Part shown: positions 1 to 8,841 of the stretch, piece by piece
Numbering within the stretch: the first letter of the stretch is position 1
Layout of the letters: the number at the start of each line of letters is the position of its first letter
Assembly (NCBI RefSeq): GCF_002157685.2
Contig: NZ_AP026738.1
Coordinates: 1,550,001-1,614,000 of the forward strand
Length of the DNA: 64,000 nucleotides
Source: Comamonas thiooxydans
GTDB lineage: Bacteria; Pseudomonadota; Gammaproteobacteria; Burkholderiales; Burkholderiaceae_C
Direction of reading: 5' to 3'
Notes under the pieces: generated by a model
Databases searched by the model: none
Seen by the model: only the letters and a program-made list of their open reading frames with translations
Told to the model about the DNA's origin: nothing
Translations under genes and position numbers: made by a program

Positions 1-563
1 TGCCCGAGTATGGCTTTGACCAGCCCATGGCTGGCACCGGCGGCAAGATGACCATCGACTCGGATCGTCTCTTCAATGGCTCGCCAGAGCGCTACAGCTG
101 GAAGCTGCTGGGCAAGAAGGAGATGTATATCCCCGCCAACAACTACAAGATCCATCAGCCCACGGTGAAGTATGCCGACCTGCTCAAGCCCGGTCATGCC
201 AACCCCGATTTCATGCGCTACGAGCTGCGCAGAGTCTGGGCCGTGGAAGGCACGCTGAAGGACGGTTTCCGACATGTCTATGGCAAGCGTGTGCTGTTCG
301 TGGACGAGGACACCGGCCAGGCCGTGGCCGCGGACATGTACGACGCGCGTGGCCAGTTGTGGCAGCACGCCTTCATCAACTACTACTACTCCTTTGACAT
401 CAAGGCCTGGCATGCAGGCACGTCCTTCTATCACGACCTGAATTCCGGCGGTTACATGGGCTACAACCTTTTTCAGGAGCGTCCCCAGGGGCCAATCCTG
501 AACAAGGGTGATCTCGTGCCCGCCATGTTCACACCAGAAGCCGCACGCAACGCGGGCAACTAA
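1..563 (+). CDS. DUF1329 family protein, C-terminal part (5' end outside window)
   Basis: The open frame runs in from before base 1 (frame starts at base 3) and ends with TAA at 561-563, so only about the last 186 residues are present. The text PEYGFDQPMAGTGG, the RYSWKLLGKKEMYIPANNYK stretch and the Tyr/Trp-rich end are typical of DUF1329. Proteins of this family are exported in Proteobacteria, have a LolB-like fold and often sit beside DUF1302 genes. Here the next gene, 23 bases downstream, is DUF1302, so the two probably share a transcript. A periplasmic or outer-membrane role in handling hydrophobic substrates is inferred, not shown. The signal peptide cannot be checked because the start is missing. 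Confidence 0.85.
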   Translation, partial: PEYGFDQPMAGTGGKMTIDSDRLFNGSPERYSWKLLGKKEMYIPANNYKIHQPTVKYADLLKPGHANPDFMRYELRRVWAVEGTLKDGFRHVYGKRVLFVDEDTGQAVAADMYDARGQLWQHAFINYYYSFDIKAWHAGTSFYHDLNSGGYMGYNLFQERPQGPILNKGDLVPAMFTPEAARNAGN

Positions 564-586
564 GTTTTATCAACGAGCGACTCATT

Positions 587-2110
587 ATGAAAAACAATAT
601 GAAGAAACTCACGCCCATCGCAGTGGCGGCGCTGCTGTCCTTGGGTATGGGAGCGGTTCAGGCGGGGGAGACTGTCGAGCTGGGAGATGGCCTCAAGTTC
701 GACTGGCGTCTGAACGTGAGCTATGGCCTGGGTGTTCGTCTGGATAACCCGTCTCCGGTGCTGAACACGGACGGCAACAACAATTTCAAGAAAGGTGCTC
801 TGACGGCGAACCGACTGGGTGCCGTCTGGGAGAGCAAGCTGTCAAAAGGCGACAGCGGCTTTGTGCTGAACGCCAGCACCTTCTATGACGACGTTTACCA
901 CCAGCGCAACGACAACAAGGGCCCGATCAGCACGGCCGGTCCCGTGGACGAGTTCAACTCTGCTGCCAAGCGCTATGGTGGCGGCTATTCACGCCTGCTG
1001 GATACCTACGCCTACACCAGCTTCAACATGGGCGAGGCCCGCGCCACGGTACGCTTGGGCAAGCAGGTGGTGAACTGGGGCGAGTCCATGTACTTTGCCA
1101 ATATCGCTGCGGCCCAGGGACCCAGTGATGCCGCAAAGGCAGCTTCGCCTGGCGCTGAGGTCAAGGAAATCCTGCTGCCTGAAGACCAGATCTCGGCCTC
1201 GCTGGAAGTCAGTCCCAAACTCTCGCTGCTTGGCCACTACCAGTTCGGCTTCCATGAAACGCTGCTGCCGGCTCCCGGCATGTACACCAGCACCAGCAAT
1301 GCCCTGGGCCCTGGTGCCTCCTGCCTGGGTGTCTACAACGGTGCGACCTGTCGCGGCCTGCGACGCGGTACCGACATCCGGCCCAGCAGCTCGGGTCAGT
1401 GGGGTATCGGCGGTCGCTACCGCGTCACCGACGAGACGGAAGTCGGTCTGTACTACCTGAACTACAACGACCGCACTCCATCGCTGGTCGTGAACATGAA
1501 TGGTGCGATACCGACCGGCTATCAGGTTCGCTATTTCGACGATATCAAGATGCTGGGAACGACGGTCAGCACGACCTTCGGCAAGTTCTCTGCATTTGGT
1601 GAAGCCAGCTATCGAAAAGGTACGCCAGTGCTCAACGGCAATGGTGTGGCGGTGCGTGGCGATGTGGTGCAGGGCAACGTCGGCGGTATCTTCAATATCG
1701 GCCGCACCGGTATCGCGGACGACATGTCCCTGGCTGCCGAAATTTCCGGCTCTCGCGTGATCAGTGTGGCCGATGGTAGCTCTACCGATAACCTGAGCTT
1801 CAAGACCCGTAACTCTCTGGTGGCCGGTGCGACCCTGACGCTGGGCTACCCCGGCATCTTCGAAGGCTGGGATCTGAGTATCCCCATCAGCTACCAGTCG
1901 CAGCTGCGCGGCCGTTCTCTGGTCGGCACCTTCGGCGGCGGCCAGAGCGACAGCCGGTTGAGCATTGGCGCGACTTTTGTTCGCAAGAGCAATTTCTCGA
2001 TCAACGTGGCCTACATCAACTACCTGGGCAATCCTTCTGCCGATTCCCTGCGTGCACGCCCGCTGGCCGATCGCGACCAGCTGTCTGTTACCGCCAAGTA
2101 CTCGTTCTGA
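587..2110 (+). CDS. DUF1302 family outer-membrane protein
   Basis: A 507-residue protein with a clear signal peptide (MKNNMKKL, a hydrophobic run, then cleavage near AVQA-GET, about residue 26). The mature part has alternating beta-type segments, many Gly/Tyr/Asn turns and a C-terminal aromatic residue (SVTAKYSF), as expected for an outer-membrane beta-barrel. The N-terminal text DGLKFDWRLNVSYGLGVR is typical of DUF1302. The family is commonly paired with DUF1329 and found near catabolic genes for hydrophobic compounds. It lies between the DUF1329 gene and a strong terminator, so the DUF1329-DUF1302 transcript probably ends here. A channel or surface role in steroid uptake is inference from the neighbouring steroid genes. 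Confidence 0.87.
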   Translation: MKNNMKKLTPIAVAALLSLGMGAVQAGETVELGDGLKFDWRLNVSYGLGVRLDNPSPVLNTDGNNNFKKGALTANRLGAVWESKLSKGDSGFVLNASTFYDDVYHQRNDNKGPISTAGPVDEFNSAAKRYGGGYSRLLDTYAYTSFNMGEARATVRLGKQVVNWGESMYFANIAAAQGPSDAAKAASPGAEVKEILLPEDQISASLEVSPKLSLLGHYQFGFHETLLPAPGMYTSTSNALGPGASCLGVYNGATCRGLRRGTDIRPSSSGQWGIGGRYRVTDETEVGLYYLNYNDRTPSLVVNMNGAIPTGYQVRYFDDIKMLGTTVSTTFGKFSAFGEASYRKGTPVLNGNGVAVRGDVVQGNVGGIFNIGRTGIADDMSLAAEISGSRVISVADGSSTDNLSFKTRNSLVAGATLTLGYPGIFEGWDLSIPISYQSQLRGRSLVGTFGGGQSDSRLSIGATFVRKSNFSINVAYINYLGNPSADSLRARPLADRDQLSVTAKYSF

Positions 2111-2132
2111 ACCACACCAACGAGCCAACACC

Positions 2133-2160
2133 ACAAAAGCCCGGCTCTCCGGGCTTTTGT
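2133..2160 (+). terminator. Rho-independent terminator after DUF1302 gene
   Basis: A perfect 12-bp inverted repeat (ACAAAAGCCCGG / CCGGGCTTTTGT) with a CTCT loop begins 22 bases after the DUF1302 stop. Its own T-rich arm supplies the uridine stretch. Confidence 0.85.
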
Positions 2161-2181
2161 GTTTGAAAGAGGCGCAAGCGA

Positions 2182-3285
2182 ATGCAAATACTGAACGGAA
2201 AATGGGTAACCCCTTTGGGAGCAGCAGCCTTGAGCCTTATGAGCAGTGCGGCATCAGGACAGTATCTGTTCGATGCTTTGCCTCCTTTGCCCAAGGTGGC
2301 TCCCTTGATGGCCCCCACGGAGCTGCATGGTGATACACAGGGCGATATCCGCTTCAAGTCCAGCAGTCCGTATGACCTCGATGTGCTGCTCAGTCAGCCT
2401 GCCAAGGCAGAGGCAACCATGGGTATGGGAAAGCTGTTCCTGCCCAAGGGGGCCAGCGAAAAGAAGCAGGTGCCGGCCATGGTTGTCCTGCCAGGTGGCG
2501 CGGGGGCCATTCCCGGGCGCGAGAGCGAAATGGCCCAGATGCTGGCCGACAACGGCATAGCTGCGCTGTTGGTCGATAACTTCAAGCCGCGTGGCATCAG
2601 CGAAGACATGCCTTACGCGCTCAAGATCATGGGTACCTCCGAGTTCGATGCCGTGGCCGATGCCTATGCTGCCCTCAAGGCCTTGAACAAGCACCCGGCC
2701 ATCGATGGCTGGCGTATCGGGGTGATGGGATTTTCCAAAGGTGGAATTGCGGCACGCATGAGCCTGGATACGCGCATTCGCGACAAGCTGGCGCCTTTCA
2801 TTCAGCCCTTTGCCTTGCATGTGGACTTCTACGGGCCTTGCTATGCGCTGCTGCAGTCACGTAAAACCACGGGTTCGCCCTTGCTCAGCTTCAGAGCGGG
2901 GGAGGATGCATCGAATGATCTGGTGGCCTGTGCGCAGCAGGAAAAAATCCTGCGTGAGGCGGGCTCCGAGGTCAGTACCGTGGTCTATGCCAGGGCCGGC
3001 CATGATTGGGAAAGCGACAAGCCACGAGAGATGACGAATCGCCCCTACCTGTCCGGCTGCACGATAGAGTTCAATGACAAGGACTTCCCCGTCCTCAATG
3101 GCCAGCCGCTGATTCCCGCAGGGGCCCAGCCCGATCGCCAGACCCGCTACAGGATTCGGGTGCAGAGCGGCAAGGCTCTGGGGGACTGCGTCAAGGTGGG
3201 TTATATCGCCGGGCGCGATGAAAGCGCACGCAGTCTGGCCGGCAAGCAGTTGCTGCAGTTTCTCAAGGTAAAGTTCGAGCAGTAG
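2182..3285 (+). CDS. Secreted dienelactone hydrolase-like alpha/beta hydrolase
   Basis: A 367-residue protein with an N-terminal signal-like segment (about residues 10-26, SSAASG). The alpha/beta hydrolase core shows an oxyanion-type VVLPGGAG near 101-108, a nucleophile elbow GFSKGG with Ser185, a candidate acid in the GEDASND stretch and a candidate His in AGHDWES. This resembles dienelactone hydrolases with an extra N-terminal part and a C-terminal extension of about 60 residues. It is separated from the DUF1302 gene by a terminator and followed by its own terminator, so it is probably monocistronic. The substrate is unknown. A periplasmic ester or lactone hydrolase acting on incoming steroid derivatives is possible but only an inference. 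Confidence 0.75.
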   Translation: MQILNGKWVTPLGAAALSLMSSAASGQYLFDALPPLPKVAPLMAPTELHGDTQGDIRFKSSSPYDLDVLLSQPAKAEATMGMGKLFLPKGASEKKQVPAMVVLPGGAGAIPGRESEMAQMLADNGIAALLVDNFKPRGISEDMPYALKIMGTSEFDAVADAYAALKALNKHPAIDGWRIGVMGFSKGGIAARMSLDTRIRDKLAPFIQPFALHVDFYGPCYALLQSRKTTGSPLLSFRAGEDASNDLVACAQQEKILREAGSEVSTVVYARAGHDWESDKPREMTNRPYLSGCTIEFNDKDFPVLNGQPLIPAGAQPDRQTRYRIRVQSGKALGDCVKVGYIAGRDESARSLAGKQLLQFLKVKFEQ

Positions 3286-3319
3286 ACAGGATTAGGCGGA
3301 AAATTAGGCGGAAAAGCAG

Positions 3320-3344
3320 AAGGCCAGCAAATGCTGGCCTTTTT
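3320..3344 (+). terminator. Rho-independent terminator after hydrolase gene
   Basis: AGGCCAGCA / TGCTGGCCT stem with a two-base loop, followed by TTTTC, 35 bases after the hydrolase stop. Confidence 0.85.
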
Positions 3345-3414
3345 CAAGTGTCAAATCTGCCCGAAATTTTTTTTGATGAAGCGTAGGCTTCAGTCAATTG
3401 AGTCGTCCGGAAAC

Positions 3415-3446
3415 AAAAAAAGCCGTGCAGCATGGCCGCGCGGCTT
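3415..3446 (-). terminator. Terminator of the YCF48-RND-SnoaL operon
   Basis: Read leftward, a GC-rich hairpin with outer stem AAGCCG/CGGCTT is followed by a run of seven T, 20 bases after the stop of the SnoaL-like gene. Confidence 0.75.
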
Positions 3447-3466
3447 GATTGATGGAGTGTGGCCGC

Positions 3467-3925
3467 TCAGGAGCCGGGTTGCAGCACGCTGCGATCACCG
3501 ATTTCCAGCAGCATCGTCATGCTGCGCTTCTGGATGCGCCAGCCTTCGGGCAGTCTTACCCATTCATCTTCATAGAAACCGATGGCGTCGTAGCGCAGAT
3601 GACTGCGCTGGCCCAGTCCCTGATGCGCGGCTCGCACCTGAATCCTGCTGAGCGGGCGCTGCGGGTCGCCGGCATCGACTTCCAGGTTGCCCAGCAGATG
3701 CTGGGTGGGGCCGCAGCCGTCAAGGTGGGTGCTGATCATGCGGCGGACCTTGGCAACCCCTTCGCAGATGTAGCTGCCACCGTAGACCGTGGTGCAGTCA
3801 GGTGCGAACACCTGCTGCAGCAAGTCCCAGTTGCGTGTGTCGCAGGCCGTGGCGTAGCGGGTCAGGGTCTGGGCCAGAGCATGTTCAAGAAGAACCTGCT
3901 CCAGCGTGCTTGCTGTGATCCGCAT
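3467..3925 (-). CDS. SnoaL-like (NTF2-fold) protein
   Basis: A 152-residue protein beginning MRITASTLEQVLLEHALAQT. Its ATG overlaps the stop of the upstream RND gene (TGATG), indicating translational coupling, so I reject a longer frame that would start inside the RND gene. The pattern of an N-terminal helix, RYATACDTRNWDLLQQVFAPDC, then beta strands ending RIQKRSMTMLLEIGD is that of the SnoaL-like/NTF2 superfamily. The family includes polyketide cyclases, steroid delta-isomerases and small subunits of ring dioxygenases. An enzyme or ligand-binding role tied to the transporter operon is likely, but no catalytic residues can be assigned from sequence alone. Confidence 0.75.
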   Translation of the reverse strand: MRITASTLEQVLLEHALAQTLTRYATACDTRNWDLLQQVFAPDCTTVYGGSYICEGVAKVRRMISTHLDGCGPTQHLLGNLEVDAGDPQRPLSRIQVRAAHQGLGQRSHLRYDAIGFYEDEWVRLPEGWRIQKRSMTMLLEIGDRSVLQPGS

Positions 3926-6408
3926 CACACTTTGCCGTTCACGGATGACTGGGGTTCGGGTTTGAGCATGCCGCCTGCGTGGCTGATGCCGCCGGCGCTG
4001 CCAGCCGCATGGGCATGTCTGGGCTGCCGGTGCAGGCGCTTGACGCGTGCCTTGGCTTCCGCCGTGCCCACATTCAGCCAATAGGCCATGGCAGGCAGCA
4101 GGAAGATCGCGCCCAGCATGTTCACCAGGAACATGAAGGCCAGCAAGATACCCATGTCGGCCTGGAACTTCAGTGCCGAGAACGCCCAGGTGCCCACGCC
4201 TATGGACATGGTCAGCGCCGTGAAGATGGCGGCGTTGCCGCGCTGGCGCATGGCTTCATAGAAGGCCTCGCGCAGCGTGATGTCTCGCTCGCGCAGCTCA
4301 TGTTGCATGCTCTCGAACAGGTAGATGCCGTAGTCCACGCCCACACCCACGCCCAGCGCCACCACGGGCAGCGTAGGGACCTTCAGGCCAATGCCCAGCA
4401 TGGCCATCAAGGCATTGCAGAGTATGGAGACGATGGCCAGGGGCACGACGATGCACAGCACGGCGCGCCAGCTGCGGAAGGTCAGCCAGCACAGCAGCGT
4501 GATGGCGCCGAAGATGGAGCCCAGCATCTGCACTTCGGCATGTTCCACGGCCTCGTTGGTCGCGACCGCCACGCCGGCGTTGCCGCCAGCCAGCAGGAAC
4601 TTGACGTTGGGCGTCTTGTCCGCAACGATGAAATCACGCACTTCATTGACGACATGGGTCAGCGTGGCGCCTTCGTGGTCCTTGAGGAAGACCTGCAGAT
4701 TGATGACCTTGCAGCCCTCGGTGTTCAGGCCCATATCGGGAGAAAGTGCCTTGGCGCCCGAACGCAATGCGGCTTCGGTGCGCTGCAGAGCTGCCCAGCG
4801 GGGGTTGCCCTCGTTGTTGCTGGAGGCCGCGATCTTGGCCAGACCGGAGACGGTGGAGACAGATTGCACGCCGTCAACCCGGCGCATGCGCGATTCAAAG
4901 CGCTCCACGGCGTTCATGACCTGCCAGTTAAGGCAGCCTTCGTCGAGGTTGGAGGTTTCGACGAAGACGGACAGCACGTCCATACCTATGGAATAGCTGC
5001 CGATGATGGTGTCGTTGTCACGGTTGTAGCGCGACTCGGCGCGCAACTCGGGAGCGCCCGTGCCCACATCACCTGTCAGCAGCTTGCGCGATTCGTAGGT
5101 GCCGGCGGCCAGCAGCAGCAGCGACACCGCCAGAGTCAGCATGGCGGGACGGGATTCGGCCAGTGCCGACAGCTTCCACCAGATGGGGTTGCGGCCGTTG
5201 GCGGAGGAAGAGGGGGCTTGCATGGCCTTTTTTTCCAGGCGCAGATTGGCCAGCACCGCGGGCAGGAACACCTTGTTGGTGATGATCATCAGCAGCACGC
5301 CCATGCAGGCGGTCACGCCCAATTCGTGCACGATGGGGATGTCGATCAGCATGATGACCATGAAGCCCAGAGCATTGGTCAGCAGCGCCAGAGCTCCGGG
5401 AATGGCCAGCTTGCGAATCGCGTTCTCTGCGGCCAGACTGGAGCTTAGGCCGGCGCGCACATCATGCTTCCAGGCTCCCGTCATCTGCACCGCATGGGAT
5501 ACGCCGATGGAGAAGATCAGAAAGGGAACCAGGATCGACATGGGGTCGATGCCATAGCCGATCAGCGGCAAAATGCCCAGCAGCCAGATCACGGGCAGCA
5601 GTGCCACGGCCAGGCCGACCACCGTGATGTTGGTGGACTTGGTGTAGAGGCGCAGCATGATGGCCGTGATGACAAAGGCGATGGCAAAAAAGGTCATCAC
5701 CGTGGTCAGGCCGTCCATCACATCGCCCAGTACCTTGGAAAAACCAATGATGTGGATGGAGATATCCTTGCCTTCGAACTTGCTGCGGATCTCTTCCAGG
5801 CGCTGCGCAACCTTGTGATAGTCGAGTTTTTCTCCGGTCTTTGGGTCGACCTCGAGCAGGTCGGCGCGCACCATGGCGGACTTCAGATCGTTGCTGACCA
5901 GAGAGCCGATCTGACCGGACTTGGCCACGTTCGAGCGCACCTGGGCCAGGCCTTGTTCGTTGGCCTCGAAGCGCGAAGGAATCAGCACCTCGCCCACGTA
6001 GCCGTCTTCGGTGATCTCGATGTATTTCACGTTCGGTGTGAACAGCGAATACACCTGGCCACGGTTGACGCCGGGCGTGAAGAAGACCTCGTCCGTCACG
6101 CCGCGCAGTGCTTCGAGAAATTCCTTGTTATAGATATCGCCTTGCCGGCCCTTCCATTCCACGCTCACCAGAATGCGGTTGGCTCCGGAGAAGGTGGCTG
6201 AATGCTTGAGAAATGCCGTCATGTACTCATGACGCATGGGGATCAACTTGTTGAAGCCCGGATCCAGGTGCGTGCGCATGGCCGAGACAGCCAGCAGTGC
6301 CGTGGCAATCAGCGTCAGCACGACGATGGACTTGCTCCACGAGATCAGCCAGCGTGCCGTGGATGCAATAAACCGGTCAAGCCGGCTGGTGGGTTCGCTC
6401 AGAGTCAT
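3925..6408 (-). CDS. MMPL/RND family inner-membrane transporter
   Basis: An 827-residue protein with the duplicated RND layout: one helix near residues 25-45, a large periplasmic loop, a bundle of five to six helices, then the same again. The second half carries the signature GVGVGVDYGIYLFE of MMPL/SSD-like exporters. The start MTLSEPTSRL is chosen because its ATG overlaps the stop of the upstream YCF48 gene (ATGA). A longer frame upstream reads through that gene and is rejected. MMPL-type RND proteins move lipids and other hydrophobic molecules using the proton gradient. The operon with a beta-propeller protein and a SnoaL-like protein, next to DUF1302/DUF1329, points to transport of a hydrophobic catabolic substrate. 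Direction and substrate are unknown. Confidence 0.9.
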   Translation of the reverse strand: MTLSEPTSRLDRFIASTARWLISWSKSIVVLTLIATALLAVSAMRTHLDPGFNKLIPMRHEYMTAFLKHSATFSGANRILVSVEWKGRQGDIYNKEFLEALRGVTDEVFFTPGVNRGQVYSLFTPNVKYIEITEDGYVGEVLIPSRFEANEQGLAQVRSNVAKSGQIGSLVSNDLKSAMVRADLLEVDPKTGEKLDYHKVAQRLEEIRSKFEGKDISIHIIGFSKVLGDVMDGLTTVMTFFAIAFVITAIMLRLYTKSTNITVVGLAVALLPVIWLLGILPLIGYGIDPMSILVPFLIFSIGVSHAVQMTGAWKHDVRAGLSSSLAAENAIRKLAIPGALALLTNALGFMVIMLIDIPIVHELGVTACMGVLLMIITNKVFLPAVLANLRLEKKAMQAPSSSANGRNPIWWKLSALAESRPAMLTLAVSLLLLAAGTYESRKLLTGDVGTGAPELRAESRYNRDNDTIIGSYSIGMDVLSVFVETSNLDEGCLNWQVMNAVERFESRMRRVDGVQSVSTVSGLAKIAASSNNEGNPRWAALQRTEAALRSGAKALSPDMGLNTEGCKVINLQVFLKDHEGATLTHVVNEVRDFIVADKTPNVKFLLAGGNAGVAVATNEAVEHAEVQMLGSIFGAITLLCWLTFRSWRAVLCIVVPLAIVSILCNALMAMLGIGLKVPTLPVVALGVGVGVDYGIYLFESMQHELRERDITLREAFYEAMRQRGNAAIFTALTMSIGVGTWAFSALKFQADMGILLAFMFLVNMLGAIFLLPAMAYWLNVGTAEAKARVKRLHRQPRHAHAAGSAGGISHAGGMLKPEPQSSVNGKV

Positions 6409-7412
6409 TGAGTCGCTCCTGGGGCAGCCTGAGCGTTTGCCTTGGCTTGTTGTGGTGGGGGAAAGGGTTGCAGGCCTGCGTCGCTGGACATCCATCCGCT
6501 GTCGGGGCCGGTAAGCACAATGTCGGTCAGGGTGGCGCGGCCCTTGGCGCGTTGCAGGCTGAAGCTCTTGCCGCCGTCCTTGCTCAGGCCGAGCATGCTG
6601 CCCTGTCCTACCAGGACGATGGTTCCGTCCTTTTCCTGGGCATGGCCAAAAAAGGAGACCGGAGCCTGAATCGTCGACTTGACCCATTGCGCGCCCGGTG
6701 CGGCCTGCACAAAGGCGTTGCCGCGCATGCCATAGATCAGCCAGCCGCCATCGCGTGTCGCCATGGCGTTGTAGAAAGATCCGTTGTAGAAACCGGGCTC
6801 GATCTGCCAGCTTGCGCCGGAGTCCTCGGACTTGATGACCAGGCCGCGCTCGCCCACTATCAGCCAGTGCTTGCCATCTTCGGAGCTGGCAATGCGGTTC
6901 ATGTGCTTGTCCTCCACCTCCGAGGGCAGGGGCAACTGCTCCCAGGTCTGACCGTTATCCTTGGAGGTGATGGCACGGCCGAAGGCGCCGACACTAATCC
7001 AGTCGCCCGAAGGAAGGCGCGCGATCGACATCAGAGGCTCTCCGTTTTCCTTGGAGAAAGCGACTTCCTCCCAGGTGCTGCCTCCGTCCTTGGTACGCAG
7101 AATCCAGCCTTCGTGCCCCACGGCAAAGCCTGTCTTTCTGTCGGGCGCAAAAGCCATGCTGACGATGAGCGCCTGACGCTGCTCCTTGAGCTGTGCCTGC
7201 TGCCAGTGAGCACCCTTGTCGTCCGAGTACAGGATTTCACCGAGTGCGCCGGCTGTCAGCAGACGATCGCCCACCTGCGTGATGGTGTTGAAGTGACTGC
7301 GCTCGATGCCAATGGTGGTGGGGGCCAGGGGGGGCGGTGTGCGGGGTGCAAAGGCGAGCGCTGAGGCAAAGGCCACCAATGCTGCTGCGCCTATACCGAC
7401 GGCTGTTTTCAC
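6405..7412 (-). CDS. YCF48-like (BNR repeat) beta-propeller protein
   Basis: A 335-residue protein with an N-terminal hydrophobic segment (residues 4-24) serving as signal peptide or anchor. Repeated blades of the type GWILRTKDGGSTWEEV, GRAITSKDNGQTWEQL and GLVIKSEDSGASWQIE follow; these are Asp-box/BNR motifs of the YCF48/photosystem-II-assembly-factor group. In heterotrophic Proteobacteria such genes often precede an RND transporter gene, as here. It is the first gene of a three-gene coupled operon and its stop overlaps the RND start. It is probably a periplasmic accessory of the transporter. The C-terminus is a Gln/Ala/Pro-rich tail. Confidence 0.85.
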   Translation of the reverse strand: MKTAVGIGAAALVAFASALAFAPRTPPPLAPTTIGIERSHFNTITQVGDRLLTAGALGEILYSDDKGAHWQQAQLKEQRQALIVSMAFAPDRKTGFAVGHEGWILRTKDGGSTWEEVAFSKENGEPLMSIARLPSGDWISVGAFGRAITSKDNGQTWEQLPLPSEVEDKHMNRIASSEDGKHWLIVGERGLVIKSEDSGASWQIEPGFYNGSFYNAMATRDGGWLIYGMRGNAFVQAAPGAQWVKSTIQAPVSFFGHAQEKDGTIVLVGQGSMLGLSKDGGKSFSLQRAKGRATLTDIVLTGPDSGWMSSDAGLQPFPPPQQAKANAQAAPGATQ

Positions 7413-7622
7413 GTTGTCTCCTTGTTGATTCGTACACGCTGTGCATGTATTGCAAACACGGGTGCAGGTTCTTGATTTGGAGCTTCAGCAACATCGTCCG
7501 AATGGACGTTTGCCTGGAGAATTAGGGGTATGTACGGGGCCGGCTTTTTAGTCTCTACAGACGATGGATTCGGTCTGCTTCATTTACACAATGAATGCAC
7601 ACTTTCTTGGTAAGGGAGACAT
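7413..7622. promoter_or_regulatory. Divergent promoter region with CATCGT/ACGATG half-sites
   Basis: This 210-base gap separates the leftward YCF48-RND operon from the rightward thiolase gene and must hold both promoters. It contains CAACATCGTCCG at 7489-7500, whose reverse complement CGGACGATGTTG recurs exactly at 10064-10075, and a further ACGATG at 7561-7566. The thiolase has a good ribosome-binding site (AAGGGAGAC) just before 7623. No confident -35/-10 pair was assigned. Confidence 0.45.
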
Positions 7623-8837
7623 ATGGGTTTGCAAGGAAAAGCGGCGCTGGTCGGCGTCGCGCAGTACAAGCCGGAGAAGTACGCAACGGCGCCGCGCATG
7701 TTCCATCTGGAACAGGTGGCCGACCTGACGCTGCAGGCTCTGGAGGACGCCGGCATGGAGCTGTCCGAGGTGGACGGTCTGATCACCAGCGCTCCGCACT
7801 TTCATGAAGCCAGCTGTTTTGTGCCGGCCATGGCCGGCGAATACCTGGGCGTGCGCCTGAACTTTGCTGAAGTCGTGGACCTGGGTGGAGCCAGTTCCGT
7901 GGCCATGGTCTGGCGCGCGGCGGCCGCGATCGAGCTGGGGCTGTGCAACACCGTGGTCTGCGTGCTGCCGTCGCGCATGGCGCCGATCTCCGAACATGAC
8001 GACCACATCAAGGAAGTCATGAAGGCCAGCCGCTTCGGCGGCCACAGCACTCGCTTTGGAGCGCCCGAGGCCGAGATGGACCTGCCCTATGGTCATATGG
8101 CGCAGAACACCGGCTATGCCATGATCGCCCAGCGCTATGGCGCGGTCCATGGCTACGACGCGGCCGCTCTGGCGCGCATCAGCGTGGACCAGCGCTTCAA
8201 TGCCTGTCACAACCCCAATGCCATGTTCTATGGTCAGCCCATCACGGTGGATGACGTGCTGAACTCGCGCATGGTGGCCGACCCTTTGCATGTGCTGGAA
8301 ATCGTGCTGCCGGCTGCGGGCGGCGGCGCCATGATCGTCACCCGTGCCGATCGCGCCAAAACCACCCGGCACCGCCCCGTCAGCATCGTCGGCTGCGGCG
8401 AGCATGTGAGCAGCAAGTCGCCGACCTATATGGCCGACATGCTGCAGACCCCCATCGGTCCGGCTTCTGCCAAGGCTTTCGAAATGGCGGGCATGCGTCC
8501 CTCAGACATGCATATGGCGCAGATCTATGACTGCTACACGATCACCGTGATGCTGACGCTGGAAGACGCGGGCTTTTGCGAGAAGGGCAAGGGCATGGAC
8601 TTTCTGCGCAACAACGATTTCACCTTCAAGGGCAACTTCCCCATGAACACCCATGGCGGCCAGCTGAGCTTCGGTCAGTCCGGCACGGCGGGCGGCATGT
8701 CCCAGGTGATCGAAGCGGTGCATCAGATTCAGGGACGTGCCGGTGACAGGCAGCTGGGTCGCAACGATCTGGCCTATGTGTCCGGCACCGGTGGCGTGAT
8801 GAGCGAGCAGGGCGCCTTGATCCTGCGGGGAGCATAA
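7623..8837 (+). CDS. SCP2-type thiolase-like protein lacking the nucleophilic Cys (probable acyl-CoA aldolase)
   Basis: A 404-residue protein with the fold signature of the thiolase/SCP-x lipid-transfer family (VGVAQYKPEKYATAP start, NFAEVVDLGGASS, MHMAQIYDCYT, THGGQLSFGQSGTAGGM). At the place of the CASG nucleophile loop it reads GASS (residues 89-92), and near the C-terminus the second catalytic Cys motif reads SGTGG. Both catalytic cysteines therefore appear absent, as in the Ltp2/Sal1 steroid side-chain aldolases, where tyrosines and a DUF35 partner matter. The next gene, 4 bases downstream, encodes just such a DUF35 domain. I infer a retro-aldolase for a beta-hydroxyacyl-CoA from steroid degradation. 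A degenerate biosynthetic thiolase is the alternative. Confidence 0.8.
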   Translation: MGLQGKAALVGVAQYKPEKYATAPRMFHLEQVADLTLQALEDAGMELSEVDGLITSAPHFHEASCFVPAMAGEYLGVRLNFAEVVDLGGASSVAMVWRAAAAIELGLCNTVVCVLPSRMAPISEHDDHIKEVMKASRFGGHSTRFGAPEAEMDLPYGHMAQNTGYAMIAQRYGAVHGYDAAALARISVDQRFNACHNPNAMFYGQPITVDDVLNSRMVADPLHVLEIVLPAAGGGAMIVTRADRAKTTRHRPVSIVGCGEHVSSKSPTYMADMLQTPIGPASAKAFEMAGMRPSDMHMAQIYDCYTITVMLTLEDAGFCEKGKGMDFLRNNDFTFKGNFPMNTHGGQLSFGQSGTAGGMSQVIEAVHQIQGRAGDRQLGRNDLAYVSGTGGVMSEQGALILRGA

Positions 8838-8841
8838 GAAC

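Noticed and set aside
989..2134. Minus-strand open frame (381 codons)
   Set aside because: Antisense to the DUF1302 gene; no recognisable domain.
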